Assembly (NCBI GenBank): GCA_963575745.1
Contig: CAUYUJ010000714.1
Coordinates: 514,258 to 578,257, forward strand
Direction: 5' to 3'
Origin: Prorocentrum cordatum
Taxonomy: Eukaryota; Sar; Dinophyceae; Prorocentrales; Prorocentraceae
DNA: 64,000 nt
Position numbers and translations under genes: made by a program. The notes below the pieces were generated by a model, which saw nothing but the letters and a program-made list of their open reading frames with translations, was not told the DNA's origin and searched no databases. Position 1 is the first letter of the stretch, and the number at the start of each line of letters is the position of its first letter. Positions 20,620 through 30,096 of this stretch are shown piece after piece.

Positions 20620-23600
20620 AGCGGCGATGCCAGAAAAGGCAACCAGGAGTTATCGCTAATTTGTCGGCTTAACATTCCTGCTATTCCGCCTGCATACCAA
20701 ACCTCAAGGACCAAGGTGCACGGCGCGAAGCGCCACTGCAGTCTTGTATATATCGCTCGTGCTTGCGCGCCACAATGAGTCAAACAGACTATTGAGCAGC
20801 AGGCTTGTGCGTTGACAGGAAGAGCGCCCTCGCAGCACGGGCACTATCCACAGCCTCCTCTGGAAGTGTCCACTTCAGTGGCGGCAGTTTCGACTGAATG
20901 TTGTACAAATGAAAAGCAATGATGGTGCGTTCCAGCGCTACACGCTGGGGATACTCGTCCGATTCTCCGCTGCAGAGGCCCAGACGAGCAGGAAGCGAGC
21001 ACGGGGCAAACAAGCGTACGTGCCACACCGTGCAGACTGCGTGCCACATGTGAGCGCAATGCATATAGCGAGTCATGGAGTCAGATGCGCCAGGAGCTTC
21101 ACACTGCTGGCAGCCGAAAACGCATTGGCCGCCTGCATTCTTGTCACGCGTGTGCAGGCGACGGCTCGTGGTCCATCCCCCCGCCCAAGTCTTGAGGAGG
21201 GCGGAGTGAGACGCAGGAGAGAACTCAGACTTGAGCAGCTCTTTGAGCGGCTCCCATTCGATCTGTGCTTGCGCGCATGGCTGTGATTCTGTCGACACGG
21301 GAGTGAGGCGGGTAAGGAAGGTCGAGGGGAGGCGATCAACAAGGAGTGAGGGGACTAGGTGAGAGTGGATATGCTTCTGCATGCGCAAGCGCGCATACGG
21401 GCGGGCAGCCAGCAGGCGAGCTCTTTCCGCGCGCCACTCATTCAGTGCCTGGCCACACACGGTGGCCACCTGCTCGTTCGGGTCGTTCGGGAAGCCGCAA
21501 GCTGCCTCCTCCAGCGTGAGGGTAATCGGTGGCGAGCGCCAGTGCGATGGCGCATGCATGCCCAGCGTCTGGTCGTAGAAGGGCAGTGCCGCCGCCGCCG
21601 CCTCCTTGGGCTTGGCTGCCCAGTGCGGCCAGTTCTTCACCGAGTCCGTGGCGCTGCACACCAGGGCGGCCCTGTTGCTAAGCTCGAGCGAGACCGCCTT
21701 CAGCGAGGGCGACCAGTCACCGATGCGTAATAGATCATCTCGTGGCAGCGCTTGAGGAGGGAGGTGCCAGATGCGGTGAAGAGCCCAGTTCTCCTTGCGC
21801 TTCATCTTGGGCGGCCACAGGAACAGCTGGCTGAGGTAGGAGATCTTGGTTACCACCCCCCTCTGGTTGTAGAACATCAGCGAGGTCGAAGTCGGAGCAC
21901 TCACATCCGCTATCAGGTTGGTCGCGCGCTGCCAGCCCTCCACCACTTTCTGACAGCGCTTGAGGTTATCCACACTCGGGCCCATCAGCACCCCAAGGTA
22001 TTCAGCCATGTCCGTGATCGCCATGCCGCTCCACTTCGGGACCAGCGCCTCGATCTTGGCGCGCACCCTGTCCACAACCGCCGGCGAGAAGCCGTCCGAT
22101 AGCGGGATGATCTTGCACTTCGCCGTATTGAGCACCAGGCGCGCCAAGATCTCCGCCGCGTAGAAGACGCTGGACATGGGGCGCAGCATCTTCAGCGCAA
22201 GCATCACGCTGCCCACGTCATCCGCGCAGGCGCCGATGACAGCGCCCTTGGAGCAGCCCGTGCGGGCGTGCATGTCCCTGATCAGCGGGCCCGCGCCGAC
22301 GGCCCATAGAGTGCCCGACAACGGACGCCCCTGGAGGATGCCCGAGGCCAGCGCGCAGAACACCTCAAGCGCACCACCGAGGTTGGTGATGGCAACGGGC
22401 AGGAGGTAGATCGCGTCGACCATGTTGCGGATGCCCTGCGGGCAACCTGCGATCTCCAGCGCAGTGTTCAGCCAGACCCTGCACATGGAGGGGGGCGCGT
22501 CGCCGAAGTCGTAGAGCACCAGGAGCGGATCCTTCTCCACGGGGTCCGACTGCATGGCCACGATGCGGGCCTGCGCGTCCATCGCCACCACGTGCTCAAT
22601 GAAGCGCCTCTGCGGCAAGAAGCCCTTCTGCGCCTTGTGTGCGCCCTTGGCCACGATCGGCTTCATCAGCTCATTCCCCATGGCCGCGACGATTTTGCAG
22701 TCCGTGTTCTTCAGAGAGAGGGGGCGAGTTGCCTTCGCCAACCTCGTCGCTCCAAGCTCGTCAGCAGGCCCCGACCCCTTAGGGGTGAAGATCATCAGCG
22801 AGTCATTGAAGGTGAGTGGGACAGGGTAGCCCTGCATGATCTCGATGGTGACGTCGAGCATGAGCTGTGCCGACGATGGGATCCGCTTCCAGGCCATGTA
22901 GGGGATCCCGTCAGGTCCAGGCGCCGAGTTGTTGAGCCTGCTGATCAGGTGCTTCATCTCACCCAAAGTGGGGATGTCCATGTCCGTGCAGTCATACGGA
23001 ACGATGTGCTTCTCGAGGTAGCGCTTTACGTGTCTGAGGTGGCTCGGCTTCGCCTGAAAGACTGGGGGCCACTGCCGACGGAGCTCCTCGATCATGGAAG
23101 CAGGCGTCTCCGTGGTGCTGTGGGCGTGCAACGCCTCGATAGCCTTGAGCTTGAGGGTCTTGCCCGTTGGGGCCCAGAGCTTGCCGCGCTTCTGGATCGC
23201 CTTCCTCGTCTTGCGGAGCCGCTGCCGCTGCCGGAAGGGCGTGTCAGCGGCGGACTCCTCCTGCAGCAGGGCCTCAGTGCGCTGGTCCTGGTGCGACTTC
23301 TGGTGCTGCTCGAAGACGCGGCGAAACGTGCCAGGCTCGATCAGCGTGATGTTGCTCGGGTCAGAGATGTCCAAGAACTGGTCACCGAGCTCAGTGCGCG
23401 CCTTAAGCGCGCGTGCGCTCTGCCAGTCATTTCGCCACGCCGCCCTCGAGATCACCCTGCAAGTGGTGAGAGCTGCCGCCGAGCACGGTGCATGCATGTC
23501 TGTCAGGTCGTTGCGGGTAAGGCGCGCCGCCTCGCGGATCAGGCGCTTGAGCTCCTGGAGGCGCACAAAGGGCGCGTAGCTGTCCAGGTCGGCATGGCTG

Positions 23601-24700
23601 ACTAGCAAGTCGAAGTGCTTGGTGAAGAGAGGGTGCCCGAAGATATACTGCGGGATCGGCTGCGACTCGCGATCTTCACGAGCTCGGGCTGAGAGGCGTA
23701 GGTGTACTGGGGCATGATCCGATATGCCCTTGTCGTATAGCATGTCAGGTGCCATGGGTATGTCAACCTTCGCGCGCCATTGTGTCAAGAGCCACAGCGG
23801 CGAGCTGCTATAGATCTTGTCGATGCGCGTGCACTGCTGGGAGTGCTCAGTGTAGTGCGTGGGGAGCTCGGGGTCCACCTCGACCATGTCGCCGAGCGCC
23901 TGCTCCCAGAGCAGCTGATGTTCAGGGTGGACGTTGCGTAGCCTGGGTAGCCCCTTGTTGACGAGCGGGGCCGTCATCTCCAGCGGGGCCTCGTCCATGA
24001 AGTTGAAGTCGCCCATGATCATGACTGTGACGCGCTCGGGCTGCTGCTCTGCGACGCTGAACTCCGCCCTGATTGTGCCCACCGTGCGCTGGGCCTGATC
24101 CTGCGTGAGCTGGAAGTTGTGAACGTTGTAGATCACCACCATGGACGGCTGAGCGCCCTCGGGTGCACCGGTGAGATCCGACTTGATCTGGAGACGTTGT
24201 ACGCGGCCAGGTACAGGTGCCGTGTGACGGAAGCGGTCAGTATCAGCCGCCTCCTCTTGCGAGAGTCCAGGGAGCACAATCGCCGCGCCTCCCGTGCCGC
24301 GCGCGGGGATGGAGGTGAAGATGGCCGCAGACTTGTGGCCAAGGTGTAGGGCGTGGGCGAGCTCCGTCTCTGAGCCGTGCACCTCCTGCAGGGCCAGCAT
24401 CGACGTGGAGTTGAGCACCTGCAGCATGTGGGTGACCCTCTTCTTGCGCTTGAGCGGGTCCTGGCAGAGGAGCGCTCGCGTGTTCCAGGTAGTGAAAGTG
24501 ATGGCGCCATCAGACTGTGCCCTGCGCCAGGGGGCCAGCGTCTTGTTAAAGCTGCCACTGAACGTTCTGCGCGTCCAAGGATGTTTGGAAGAGCTCTTCG
24601 AACTTCGCGCGGACGTCCTCCCTGTTGATGCCGTGCGTGAGGCAGCCCTGGTAGATCGCGCGCCAGTGTGATCGGTGGATGAACAATACGACCACTAGAT
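20620..24700 (-). mobile_element. LINE (non-LTR) retrotransposon, 5'-truncated
   Basis: Minus-strand element carrying one long endonuclease-reverse transcriptase frame (20789-24427 plus an upstream extension) and the last 40 or so codons of an upstream frame. The 5' limit is placed near 24.70 kb, where recognisable protein similarity stops, and the 3' limit near 20.62 kb is an estimate because no poly(A) or target duplication was identified. It is flanked on its 5' side by an AT-rich tandem repeat (24936-25420) and on its 3' side by the complex satellite. Confidence 0.85.
20789..24427 (-). CDS. LINE ORF2: AP endonuclease-reverse transcriptase
   Basis: 1212 codons from the first ATG. It would nick target DNA and copy its own RNA at the nick. 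Endonuclease motifs visible: LQEVHG (Glu about residue 16), GDFN (139-142), RIDKIY and SDH (236-238). Reverse transcriptase: APGPDGI (502-508), YDFGDAPPS carrying the motif A Asp (about 640), SGILQGRPLS (motif B) and CADD (motif C, 734-737; most LINEs have YADD). Near the C terminus is a Cys/His cluster (CVFGCQQC ... H-C). The frame is free of stops. The conserved N-terminal strand TWNTRALL, with the catalytic Asn, lies upstream of the first ATG in the same frame, so true translation must begin or shift in from further 5'. Confidence 0.88.
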   Translation of the reverse strand: MLQVLNSTSMLALQEVHGSETELAHALHLGHKSAAIFTSIPARGTGGAAIVLPGLSQEEAADTDRFRHTAPVPGRVQRLQIKSDLTGAPEGAQPSMVVIYNVHNFQLTQDQAQRTVGTIRAEFSVAEQQPERVTVMIMGDFNFMDEAPLEMTAPLVNKGLPRLRNVHPEHQLLWEQALGDMVEVDPELPTHYTEHSQQCTRIDKIYSSSPLWLLTQWRAKVDIPMAPDMLYDKGISDHAPVHLRLSARAREDRESQPIPQYIFGHPLFTKHFDLLVSHADLDSYAPFVRLQELKRLIREAARLTRNDLTDMHAPCSAAALTTCRVISRAAWRNDWQSARALKARTELGDQFLDISDPSNITLIEPGTFRRVFEQHQKSHQDQRTEALLQEESAADTPFRQRQRLRKTRKAIQKRGKLWAPTGKTLKLKAIEALHAHSTTETPASMIEELRRQWPPVFQAKPSHLRHVKRYLEKHIVPYDCTDMDIPTLGEMKHLISRLNNSAPGPDGIPYMAWKRIPSSAQLMLDVTIEIMQGYPVPLTFNDSLMIFTPKGSGPADELGATRLAKATRPLSLKNTDCKIVAAMGNELMKPIVAKGAHKAQKGFLPQRRFIEHVVAMDAQARIVAMQSDPVEKDPLLVLYDFGDAPPSMCRVWLNTALEIAGCPQGIRNMVDAIYLLPVAITNLGGALEVFCALASGILQGRPLSGTLWAVGAGPLIRDMHARTGCSKGAVIGACADDVGSVMLALKMLRPMSSVFYAAEILARLVLNTAKCKIIPLSDGFSPAVVDRVRAKIEALVPKWSGMAITDMAEYLGVLMGPSVDNLKRCQKVVEGWQRATNLIADVSAPTSTSLMFYNQRGVVTKISYLSQLFLWPPKMKRKENWALHRIWHLPPQALPRDDLLRIGDWSPSLKAVSLELSNRAALVCSATDSVKNWPHWAAKPKEAAAAALPFYDQTLGMHAPSHWRSPPITLTLEEAACGFPNDPNEQVATVCGQALNEWRAERARLLAARPYARLRMQKHIHSHLVPSLLVDRLPSTFLTRLTPVSTESQPCAQAQIEWEPLKELLKSEFSPASHSALLKTWAGGWTTSRRLHTRDKNAGGQCVFGCQQCEAPGASDSMTRYMHCAHMWHAVCTVWHVRLFAPCSLPARLGLCSGESDEYPQRVALERTIIAFHLYNIQSKLPPLKWTLPEEAVDSARAARALFLSTHKPAAQ

Positions 24701-24752
24701 CGGGAGATCGGAATGTCATGGTCGAGCTCGGAAGATAGATACGACCACGCAT
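24546..24752 (-). pseudogene. Tail of LINE upstream frame (ORF1 remnant)
   Basis: An open frame ends in ...NVQWQL at TAA 24546-24548. The last 40 residues look protein-like (WRAIYQGCLTHGINREDVRAK region); the codons before that appear to be flanking DNA. The stop lies inside the extended ORF2 frame: the sequence CTT TAA C places ORF2 one base ahead (+1). Either ORF2 is reached by frameshifting, or a single-base loss split one original frame. No nucleic-acid-binding motif remains. Confidence 0.5.
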
Positions 24753-24935
24753 GAATCAGAAACCCACCCAGACCTAACCTCATGCCCGTGAGAATAAACA
24801 CTAGGGGATAATAAAGTTCGGGGTTCAGGGAGAGATAATAAAAGTAGCCCAGCAGACCTCAGCATAATCTCGAAGTAAGAGATGATCAAGAGGAGACCAA
24901 GCCGAGCACGTTTTGAGACATCCTTGGCGTTTTGA

Positions 24936-25420
24936 TATAAAAAAAGTTCAGGCGAGCGTGGGGACAGAGAGAAATATAAAAGAAGAAGAATACAGTAGAA
25001 TAGTAATACGAAAGAAGAAGAGGAGAATAAGAAGAGGACGAAGAAAGGAAAACTCCCAAGTTCCAAATCTATCAATTTTAATTTACAATCGCTTTATGAA
25101 AATTGAATTTTTGAAAGTGCTCGTGTAGGGTAGCTCATGTGCTTCATTTTCCATGGATAATCAACCCCAGGGATAAAAAAGTTCAGGCGAGCGTGAGGAC
25201 AGATAGAAATATAAAAGAAGAAGAGGAAAATATAATAATGAAAAGAAGAGAAGAAGAGAATAATAAGAAGAGAATAATAACGGACAAATGGAAAGTTCCA
25301 AATCTATCAATTTTAATTTACAAACGCTTTATGAAAGTTGATTTGTTTAAAGTGCTCATGTAGGGTAGATCATGTACTCCCCTTTTCCATGGATAGTCAA
25401 CCCCAGAGATAAAACAAATT
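24936..25420. repeat. AT-rich tandem repeat, about 236-bp period
   Basis: Copies start at about 24936, 25172 and 25408 (GATAAAAAAGTTCAGGCGAG). Each has a purine-rich AAGAAGAAG stretch, TTCCAAATCTATCAATTTTA, CGCTTTATGAAA and TTCCATGGATA-TCAACCCCAG. The third copy is partial. This is the most AT-rich block of this size in the window. Confidence 0.88.
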
Positions 25421-25740
25421 CAGGCGCGCGCGGGGATATATACATATATAAAAAGGAAGATCGCTTGATGTTGCTATCTCAACATAGCGTTTCGAGGTGA
25501 TAATGAAGTTCGGCCTCAGCGCTCGCCGCCCAATTGGAATTTTGTATAGGGCGACGATAATCGACTCTAAACACTGAAGGGGGGGGGGTCCCTTTATTAT
25601 CATCGGCATGCGGTTACTCATCCTCCAAACGGTGGTCCTGTAGACCTATGTAAATGCAATTGTCCGCCACGCTGCCGTAGGCACTGAATGAACTGTCCCC
25701 AAATCCATGTTAAATCCTTTGCGCCGGGATTTGTAATGCC
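25421..25740. other. No gene seen
   Basis: Transition from the AT-rich repeat to satellite. Short mixed sequence with a G run at 25580. Confidence 0.4.
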
Positions 25741-26190
25741 CTTCGGCGGGCCCAGAGCCCCAATGGCCAGAATCTCCGGGGCTCCTCGCACGACCTTTGG
25801 GACACGTTTCATAAGTTTTCCCACAGCCAGAGAGGCGGGCCAGACGGGCCAAGAGAATCCCAAGAAACCCACACGACGATCTAATACGGAGGCCCCGAAT
25901 CGCCCCAAGCCCGTTCGAAGACGTCCAAGACTGATTAAAGACGGCCCAACAGACCACCACCACGCCCCAAGAGGGCTCCAAGAGGTAAAAAACATTAAGA
26001 CCCCTGTTGTTTGGAACGATTTGACGCTTCCTGTCTTCACAGCAAACGACGATCCAGGAGGGCCCCAACATCCCCCCAGGACGGCGCCATACGACCCCAA
26101 GTGAACTTCAAGACGCCCCAAGATGGCTTCTGGCCAGATCATAAGACGGCCCAAAAGGGCCGTGAAGGGGTACAACCCAACGTGAAACAT
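25740..26190. repeat. CCAAGA-GGCC complex satellite, block 3
   Basis: Same words as blocks 1-2, more diverged, with an AT-richer insert at 25986-26050. Confidence 0.65.
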
Positions 26191-27185
26191 TCAGGAGTCG
26201 AAATGCGACTTCAACGAATATAAATAAAACTCGATGATGAGACTTGCCCAACGTTCTGCGCCCCCAGCAAGAAATTGCCATTCCCCGATGCCCCTGGTCT
26301 CTGCAAAATCTTTGGATGGAGTCCTCAAAACGCATCCATCTGTGACTGGAGGGACGCGTCGGGCGAAGCGAGCTCCACTCGCCATCAGCAGCCAGCCAAG
26401 AAGAATCTCTCCATAATGCGACACCGCTCAACCATTCGATGGCGTTCGCACGGGCGACGCGCACTGCCCAGAGCCATTTTCTTCGGAAGTGTTCTGGCGC
26501 TCACTCTTTGTAAGATGGCCCATGAGGGAAACTGGAACTGGGCTTGGGGCCGTTCCACCCCTAAAAAGGTCCAACGACTCGCAACACACCCCGAGGAGCT
26601 TACAAGACGCGCCAACAGGAGCCCGGAGCCCTCTTGTCCTCTCTCCCTCTCTCTCTCTCTATATATATATATCCCTCCCTCCCTATCTCCCTCCTCCCCC
26701 TCCCTTTTGTTGACACTTTTTTTTTGTTTCTCTCTCTCTCTCTCTCTGTCTTCCCTCTCCCTTTCTCTATTTGTACGCGCCTGCTTCCGCTTCATGATCG
26801 ACGACTGATGTGGAAAGATCAACGACAAGCGTCGCTGGACATTTGTTCGGAGCCCGGCGCGCACTCGACATCGCCTGGTATAGCTCCGCGCCGTTCGGCT
26901 TAGCCTGAGCGGACAGTGCAATCCTCGCAGGGATTAGTGCGTTGTCGAATTGAGCATGCGCGAGCGAAGAAGAGAGAAGGGATGAGGAATGGGATGCGGA
27001 GGAGGGAGGACCAGCCAGCAAGATCTGCTCGAATGACCGCAGCAGCTGTGGGAGAGAGAACCGAGGACCAGCCATCAAGATCTGCTCGAGTGACCGCGGC
27101 AGCTGTGGAGGAGCGAGGACCAGCATAAGCAGGGCAGAGGGAGTGGCTGAAACCAGAAGCCCAGGTCGTGGCCGCCCACCGAGGA
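26191..27185. other. About 1 kb without gene; CT microsatellite inside
   Basis: CT/TA dinucleotide run at 26631-26760, and a duplicated CAGCAAGATCTGCTCGA/TGACCGC block at 27017-27110. No domain. Confidence 0.45.
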
Positions 27186-27187
27186 TA

Positions 27188-27363
27188 CAGTGAGGGTCTT
27201 GACCTAAGGAACCCTAAATAAGGAACGAGGCCCTTTTTTTCCACAAGTTGAACTTCGATTTCCTATCGAAAACCTAAGGGAAATCCCAGGCAAGCTGCGA
27301 AACAATCAAGGAACACGGAGCCCCTCCCCAACGAAAAGGGTTCCTTCTTCAGGGCCCCGACTG
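27188..27363. mobile_element. 176-bp TA-flanked MITE, copy 2
   Basis: Starts CAGTGAGGG, ends CCCCGACTG, flanked by TA on both sides. Identical length to copies at 3205 and 60509. Confidence 0.85.
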
Positions 27364-27365
27364 TA

Positions 27366-27849
27366 CCACATCAGAAGAACAGGCAACGGCATACAGCTGG
27401 ACCAAGGACAGAAAAACATCCTTCAAGAGCATGAGACCCTCCGCCGGCAAAAGCACCCCAAACCATAAGATCACCCCAGGGTGCCCTTCCTCAGGATGCA
27501 CAAGAACATACAACAGACACGAGGAACACTAGGCTCCCCTCCCCAAGCCGACCTCAATATTGTACCTCGGTCCGTCCACAATCCGAATTAGTTCTCTTCC
27601 TCTCTCAGGACTGGGATTTTTCCTCCGGTTCCTCCTCCTTCTCCTCCCCCCTCCTCCTTCTCCTCCGGTCCCCAGAGAGCTCTGCATAACCCCAGGGGCA
27701 GCCAAATGCAACACTTCGTGGGAAGCAAATCCTCCTCCCCCCTCTGTCCTCCTGTGCCACTTGGCTTCCCGAGGACTGTGATGAAGTGTGCTCACGCCGC
27801 CGCTCTGTGCTCCCAGGGACACGGTCGGGTGCGCCGACGAGGGGGCGAG
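27366..27849. other. Dispersed segment remnant, no gene
   Basis: 27400-27580 is related to 13665-14040. CTCCTCCTTCT-rich tract at 27620-27665. No coding domain. Confidence 0.4.
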
Positions 27850-27852
27850 AAA

Positions 27853-27883
<31 letters not shown>

Positions 27884-28004
27884 GTTGTGGTGGTGGTGAT
27901 GATGATGATGATGATCAGCTTCACCATCATCCTGATAATCAACATTGATGAACATCATGATCATCATCATAGTGATGATGCTGGCGATGACGATTATGAT
28001 ACTG
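27850..28004. repeat. ATG/CAT tract, 3' flank of YRE-A
   Basis: ATGATG runs and CATCAT runs end directly at the outer end of repeat B2 of YRE-A at 28005. Matches in type the tract at 34282-34476 on the other side of the element. Confidence 0.92.
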
Positions 28005-28096
28005 ATGTGGACGACTCCGTGGCCAGACGATTCTTTTTGTGCAAGAGGGCGCCAGGCGAGGACACGAAATCTGATGCCGCAGGGGCCAGCACCAGG
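28005..28096 (-). repeat. YRE-A repeat B2 (3' terminus)
   Basis: 92 bp identical to B1 at 28198-28289. On the element strand it ends ...GTCGTCCACAT, then the CAT/ATG tract begins. Confidence 0.92.
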
Positions 28097-28136
28097 CCTA
28101 AGAAACATTCTTGAGTTGGGAGAAAATGGGGGGGGG

Positions 28137-28200
28137 GAGAGACTTGAGAATGGAAGCGCGGCCCGAAAGAAAGCCACAAATAGCCGCGGGCAGCATAATG
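28137..28200 (-). repeat. YRE-A repeat A2
   Basis: 64 bp, one mismatch to A1 at 34218-34281. It overlaps B1 by the trinucleotide at 28198-28200 (CAT on the element strand). Confidence 0.92.
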
Positions 28201-28289
28201 TGGACGACTCCGTGGCCAGACGATTCTTTTTGTGCAAGAGGGCGCCAGGCGAGGACACGAAATCTGATGCCGCAGGGGCCAGCACCAGG
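28198..28289 (-). repeat. YRE-A repeat B1
   Basis: 92-bp perfect copy of B2, 53 bp downstream of the last methyltransferase-like codons. Confidence 0.92.
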
Positions 28290-28342
28290 TAATATGGCTA
28301 GTCCAAGACACTGGCTGAAAGCCGCAATGCTTGAATGAAAAC

Positions 28343-29096
28343 TCACGCACATCTAGATAGTCGGGGGACGTATCGAAGGCTATCGACGCTGTTGGCCATC
28401 ATTTCACATGCGAATCGTAGGATGCAGGCAGGTGGGTGGCGCGCAGCGCTGCGCATCTGACGGTCTAACGATGGGATGCCTAACTCGCCGAGATGTCGCT
28501 TCCGAGTGCGACGGCGCGGCGAGGCAACAGGTGAACAGGTCAGGGCTAGCCGATCAATATCTGTCACGTTCCAGCTTACAAGTCGGAATCTGTTTTTCGA
28601 CGCGGCCAGAGTACACGCAGGAATCGAAAACTGTCGAAGAAGAACTCTGGCTCACAAGAGTGGTGCACGCACGGCCGTCCCATATAAAAGACGCGTCGGG
28701 ATGGCACAATATGGCGGGCACTTTCTTATCACAGCATTCAGACAGGACGCGCAAGTACTGATCCTGAAAAAGGTTGGCGATGCAAACAGATCGAGCTTTA
28801 AAGTTGGTCAAGGTCGGGAGGCCGCGAGGATGCAGCTTAGACCGCGCAGCAGGGGACTGGCGAAGCCAGGTAGCGGTGTCGGGTTCCACCCGCGCGCGCG
28901 AGAGGCAGCTAGAACGAATCCAGCCTAAAACGCGCCGCATCACTGCGGGATCGGTGATGTCGTCACCTGCGTGGCGACTCGAGTCGAGGTGCACGACGCC
29001 GAAGCCCAGCCGCTGCAGGGCGCGGGCCGCACCGCCGTCGCAGCCGAGCACCAGCGCGGGGCGGGGCAGTGCGAGGCCCGCCTGGCAGAGCGCCAC
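28343..29096 (-). pseudogene. YRE-A methyltransferase-like domain, frameshifted
   Basis: A frame from 29096 to 28554 (no ATG start) aligns with the C-terminal half of the YRE-B recombinase fusion: LGCDGGAARAL against FSGSGGLAAEL (motif I), VVHLD (motif II), DITDPAV-RRVLGWI, PDTATW where YRE-B has PCEKW, CHPDASFIW where YRE-B has ENPASSLLW, then VFDSC. After the stop at 28554 similarity continues one frame over to 28343 (RHPPACIL..ACE against SYPPRLCS..ARE). The motif IV Cys is Asp here, the motif VI Glu is lost, and it is out of frame with the recombinase, so it is probably dead. Confidence 0.6.
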
Positions 29097-29103
29097 AGGC
29101 GCG

Positions 29104-30096
29104 TCAGGCGAAGGCCCACCGTGCAGTGATCTGTGGGGGCGGCGGCCTGACAGCAGGCGGCGTCGGCGTCACTGCCAGCGGCGCCTTCAGTGGGGAGACG
29201 CCCGAGGCCGTGGTCTGGAGGATGAGGTCGTTCATCTGCCTGTCCACCTGCTCGCCGAACTCGACGATGTTCTGGCCTAGGCTGGCGATCCGCTGCTGCA
29301 TGCGGGCCCGCTTCGCGCGGAGGAGGCTCTGGTCCGTCCCCCAGCGGCCGCGGTCCTTGACCTCCTTCCTCGCGCGTCTGAGCGACAGCAGGTCGTCGGA
29401 CGCACCCCCATGACGAAGCGAGTAGAGAGCCAACGCGGTCTCCAGACCGAGGGCAGCTGCCGCTCGGCGGAACATGCTCCGCACCTCGTCGGGGGCGAAG
29501 GTCCAAAGGCCGTCGGTCGGGCCCTTGTCGTGTATCAGGGCCTCCAGGAGCGGCCAGATGGTCGGGTTGTCGACAATCGCGCTCTCGTCCATCTCGCCTG
29601 TCTTGCCATGGCGGTCGAGGCAGGCGTCGTTGACGATCAAGGCCCAGTGGCCGTATCCCAGGACGCCGTCGGGTCGAGGTCGTATCACGCTCCCCGCCGT
29701 GAGGCGGTATGCCTCGCTTGGCCTCAGGTAGGTGTCGAACATCAGCCTGATGAACACAGCCATGCCGAAGAGCTTCCACGCTATCAGGACGCCCGCGATG
29801 GACGCCATCGCCGCTCGAGGTAGAGGGAGTCGCATCTGAGGGGGAACGAGCTTCCGCCAGCCTGTCAAGGCGCGAGCCGCCCGTGGGCGCGGAGTCCTGC
29901 CAGCGAGGATCGCGGGCAGGTAGTGCTTCAGAGCGGCCATGAGTACACGGCCCGTGGCACTGTCGAAGCCGTCCAGAAAGAGGTTCACGAAGTAGGTAAC
30001 TAGGATGACATCGACCTCCTCTGCCGTGGTGAACGTCTGGGACGTCCAGCGGCACCACTCCTCGAACTTCTTGGCGGCGCCCCAGTAGTTGGCCAT
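29104..30096 (-). CDS. YRE-A tyrosine recombinase
   Basis: 330 codons from ATG 30096, overlapping the end of the RT frame. It would integrate a circular cDNA by site-specific recombination. Family residues: box I Arg in LRPSE (Arg125), box II YSLRHGGAS (Arg228, His229; Tyr225 where many enzymes have His), Trp252 in RGRW. The catalytic Tyr expected about nine residues after this Trp (RRY in YRE-B) is absent: the sequence reads QSLLRAKRARM, and no later Tyr follows. The stop at 29104 also separates it from the methyltransferase-like part that is fused in YRE-B. Likely inactive or dependent on another copy. Confidence 0.8.
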   Translation of the reverse strand: MANYWGAAKKFEEWCRWTSQTFTTAEEVDVILVTYFVNLFLDGFDSATGRVLMAALKHYLPAILAGRTPRPRAARALTGWRKLVPPQMRLPLPRAAMASIAGVLIAWKLFGMAVFIRLMFDTYLRPSEAYRLTAGSVIRPRPDGVLGYGHWALIVNDACLDRHGKTGEMDESAIVDNPTIWPLLEALIHDKGPTDGLWTFAPDEVRSMFRRAAAALGLETALALYSLRHGGASDDLLSLRRARKEVKDRGRWGTDQSLLRAKRARMQQRIASLGQNIVEFGEQVDRQMNDLILQTTASGVSPLKAPLAVTPTPPAVRPPPPQITARWAFA

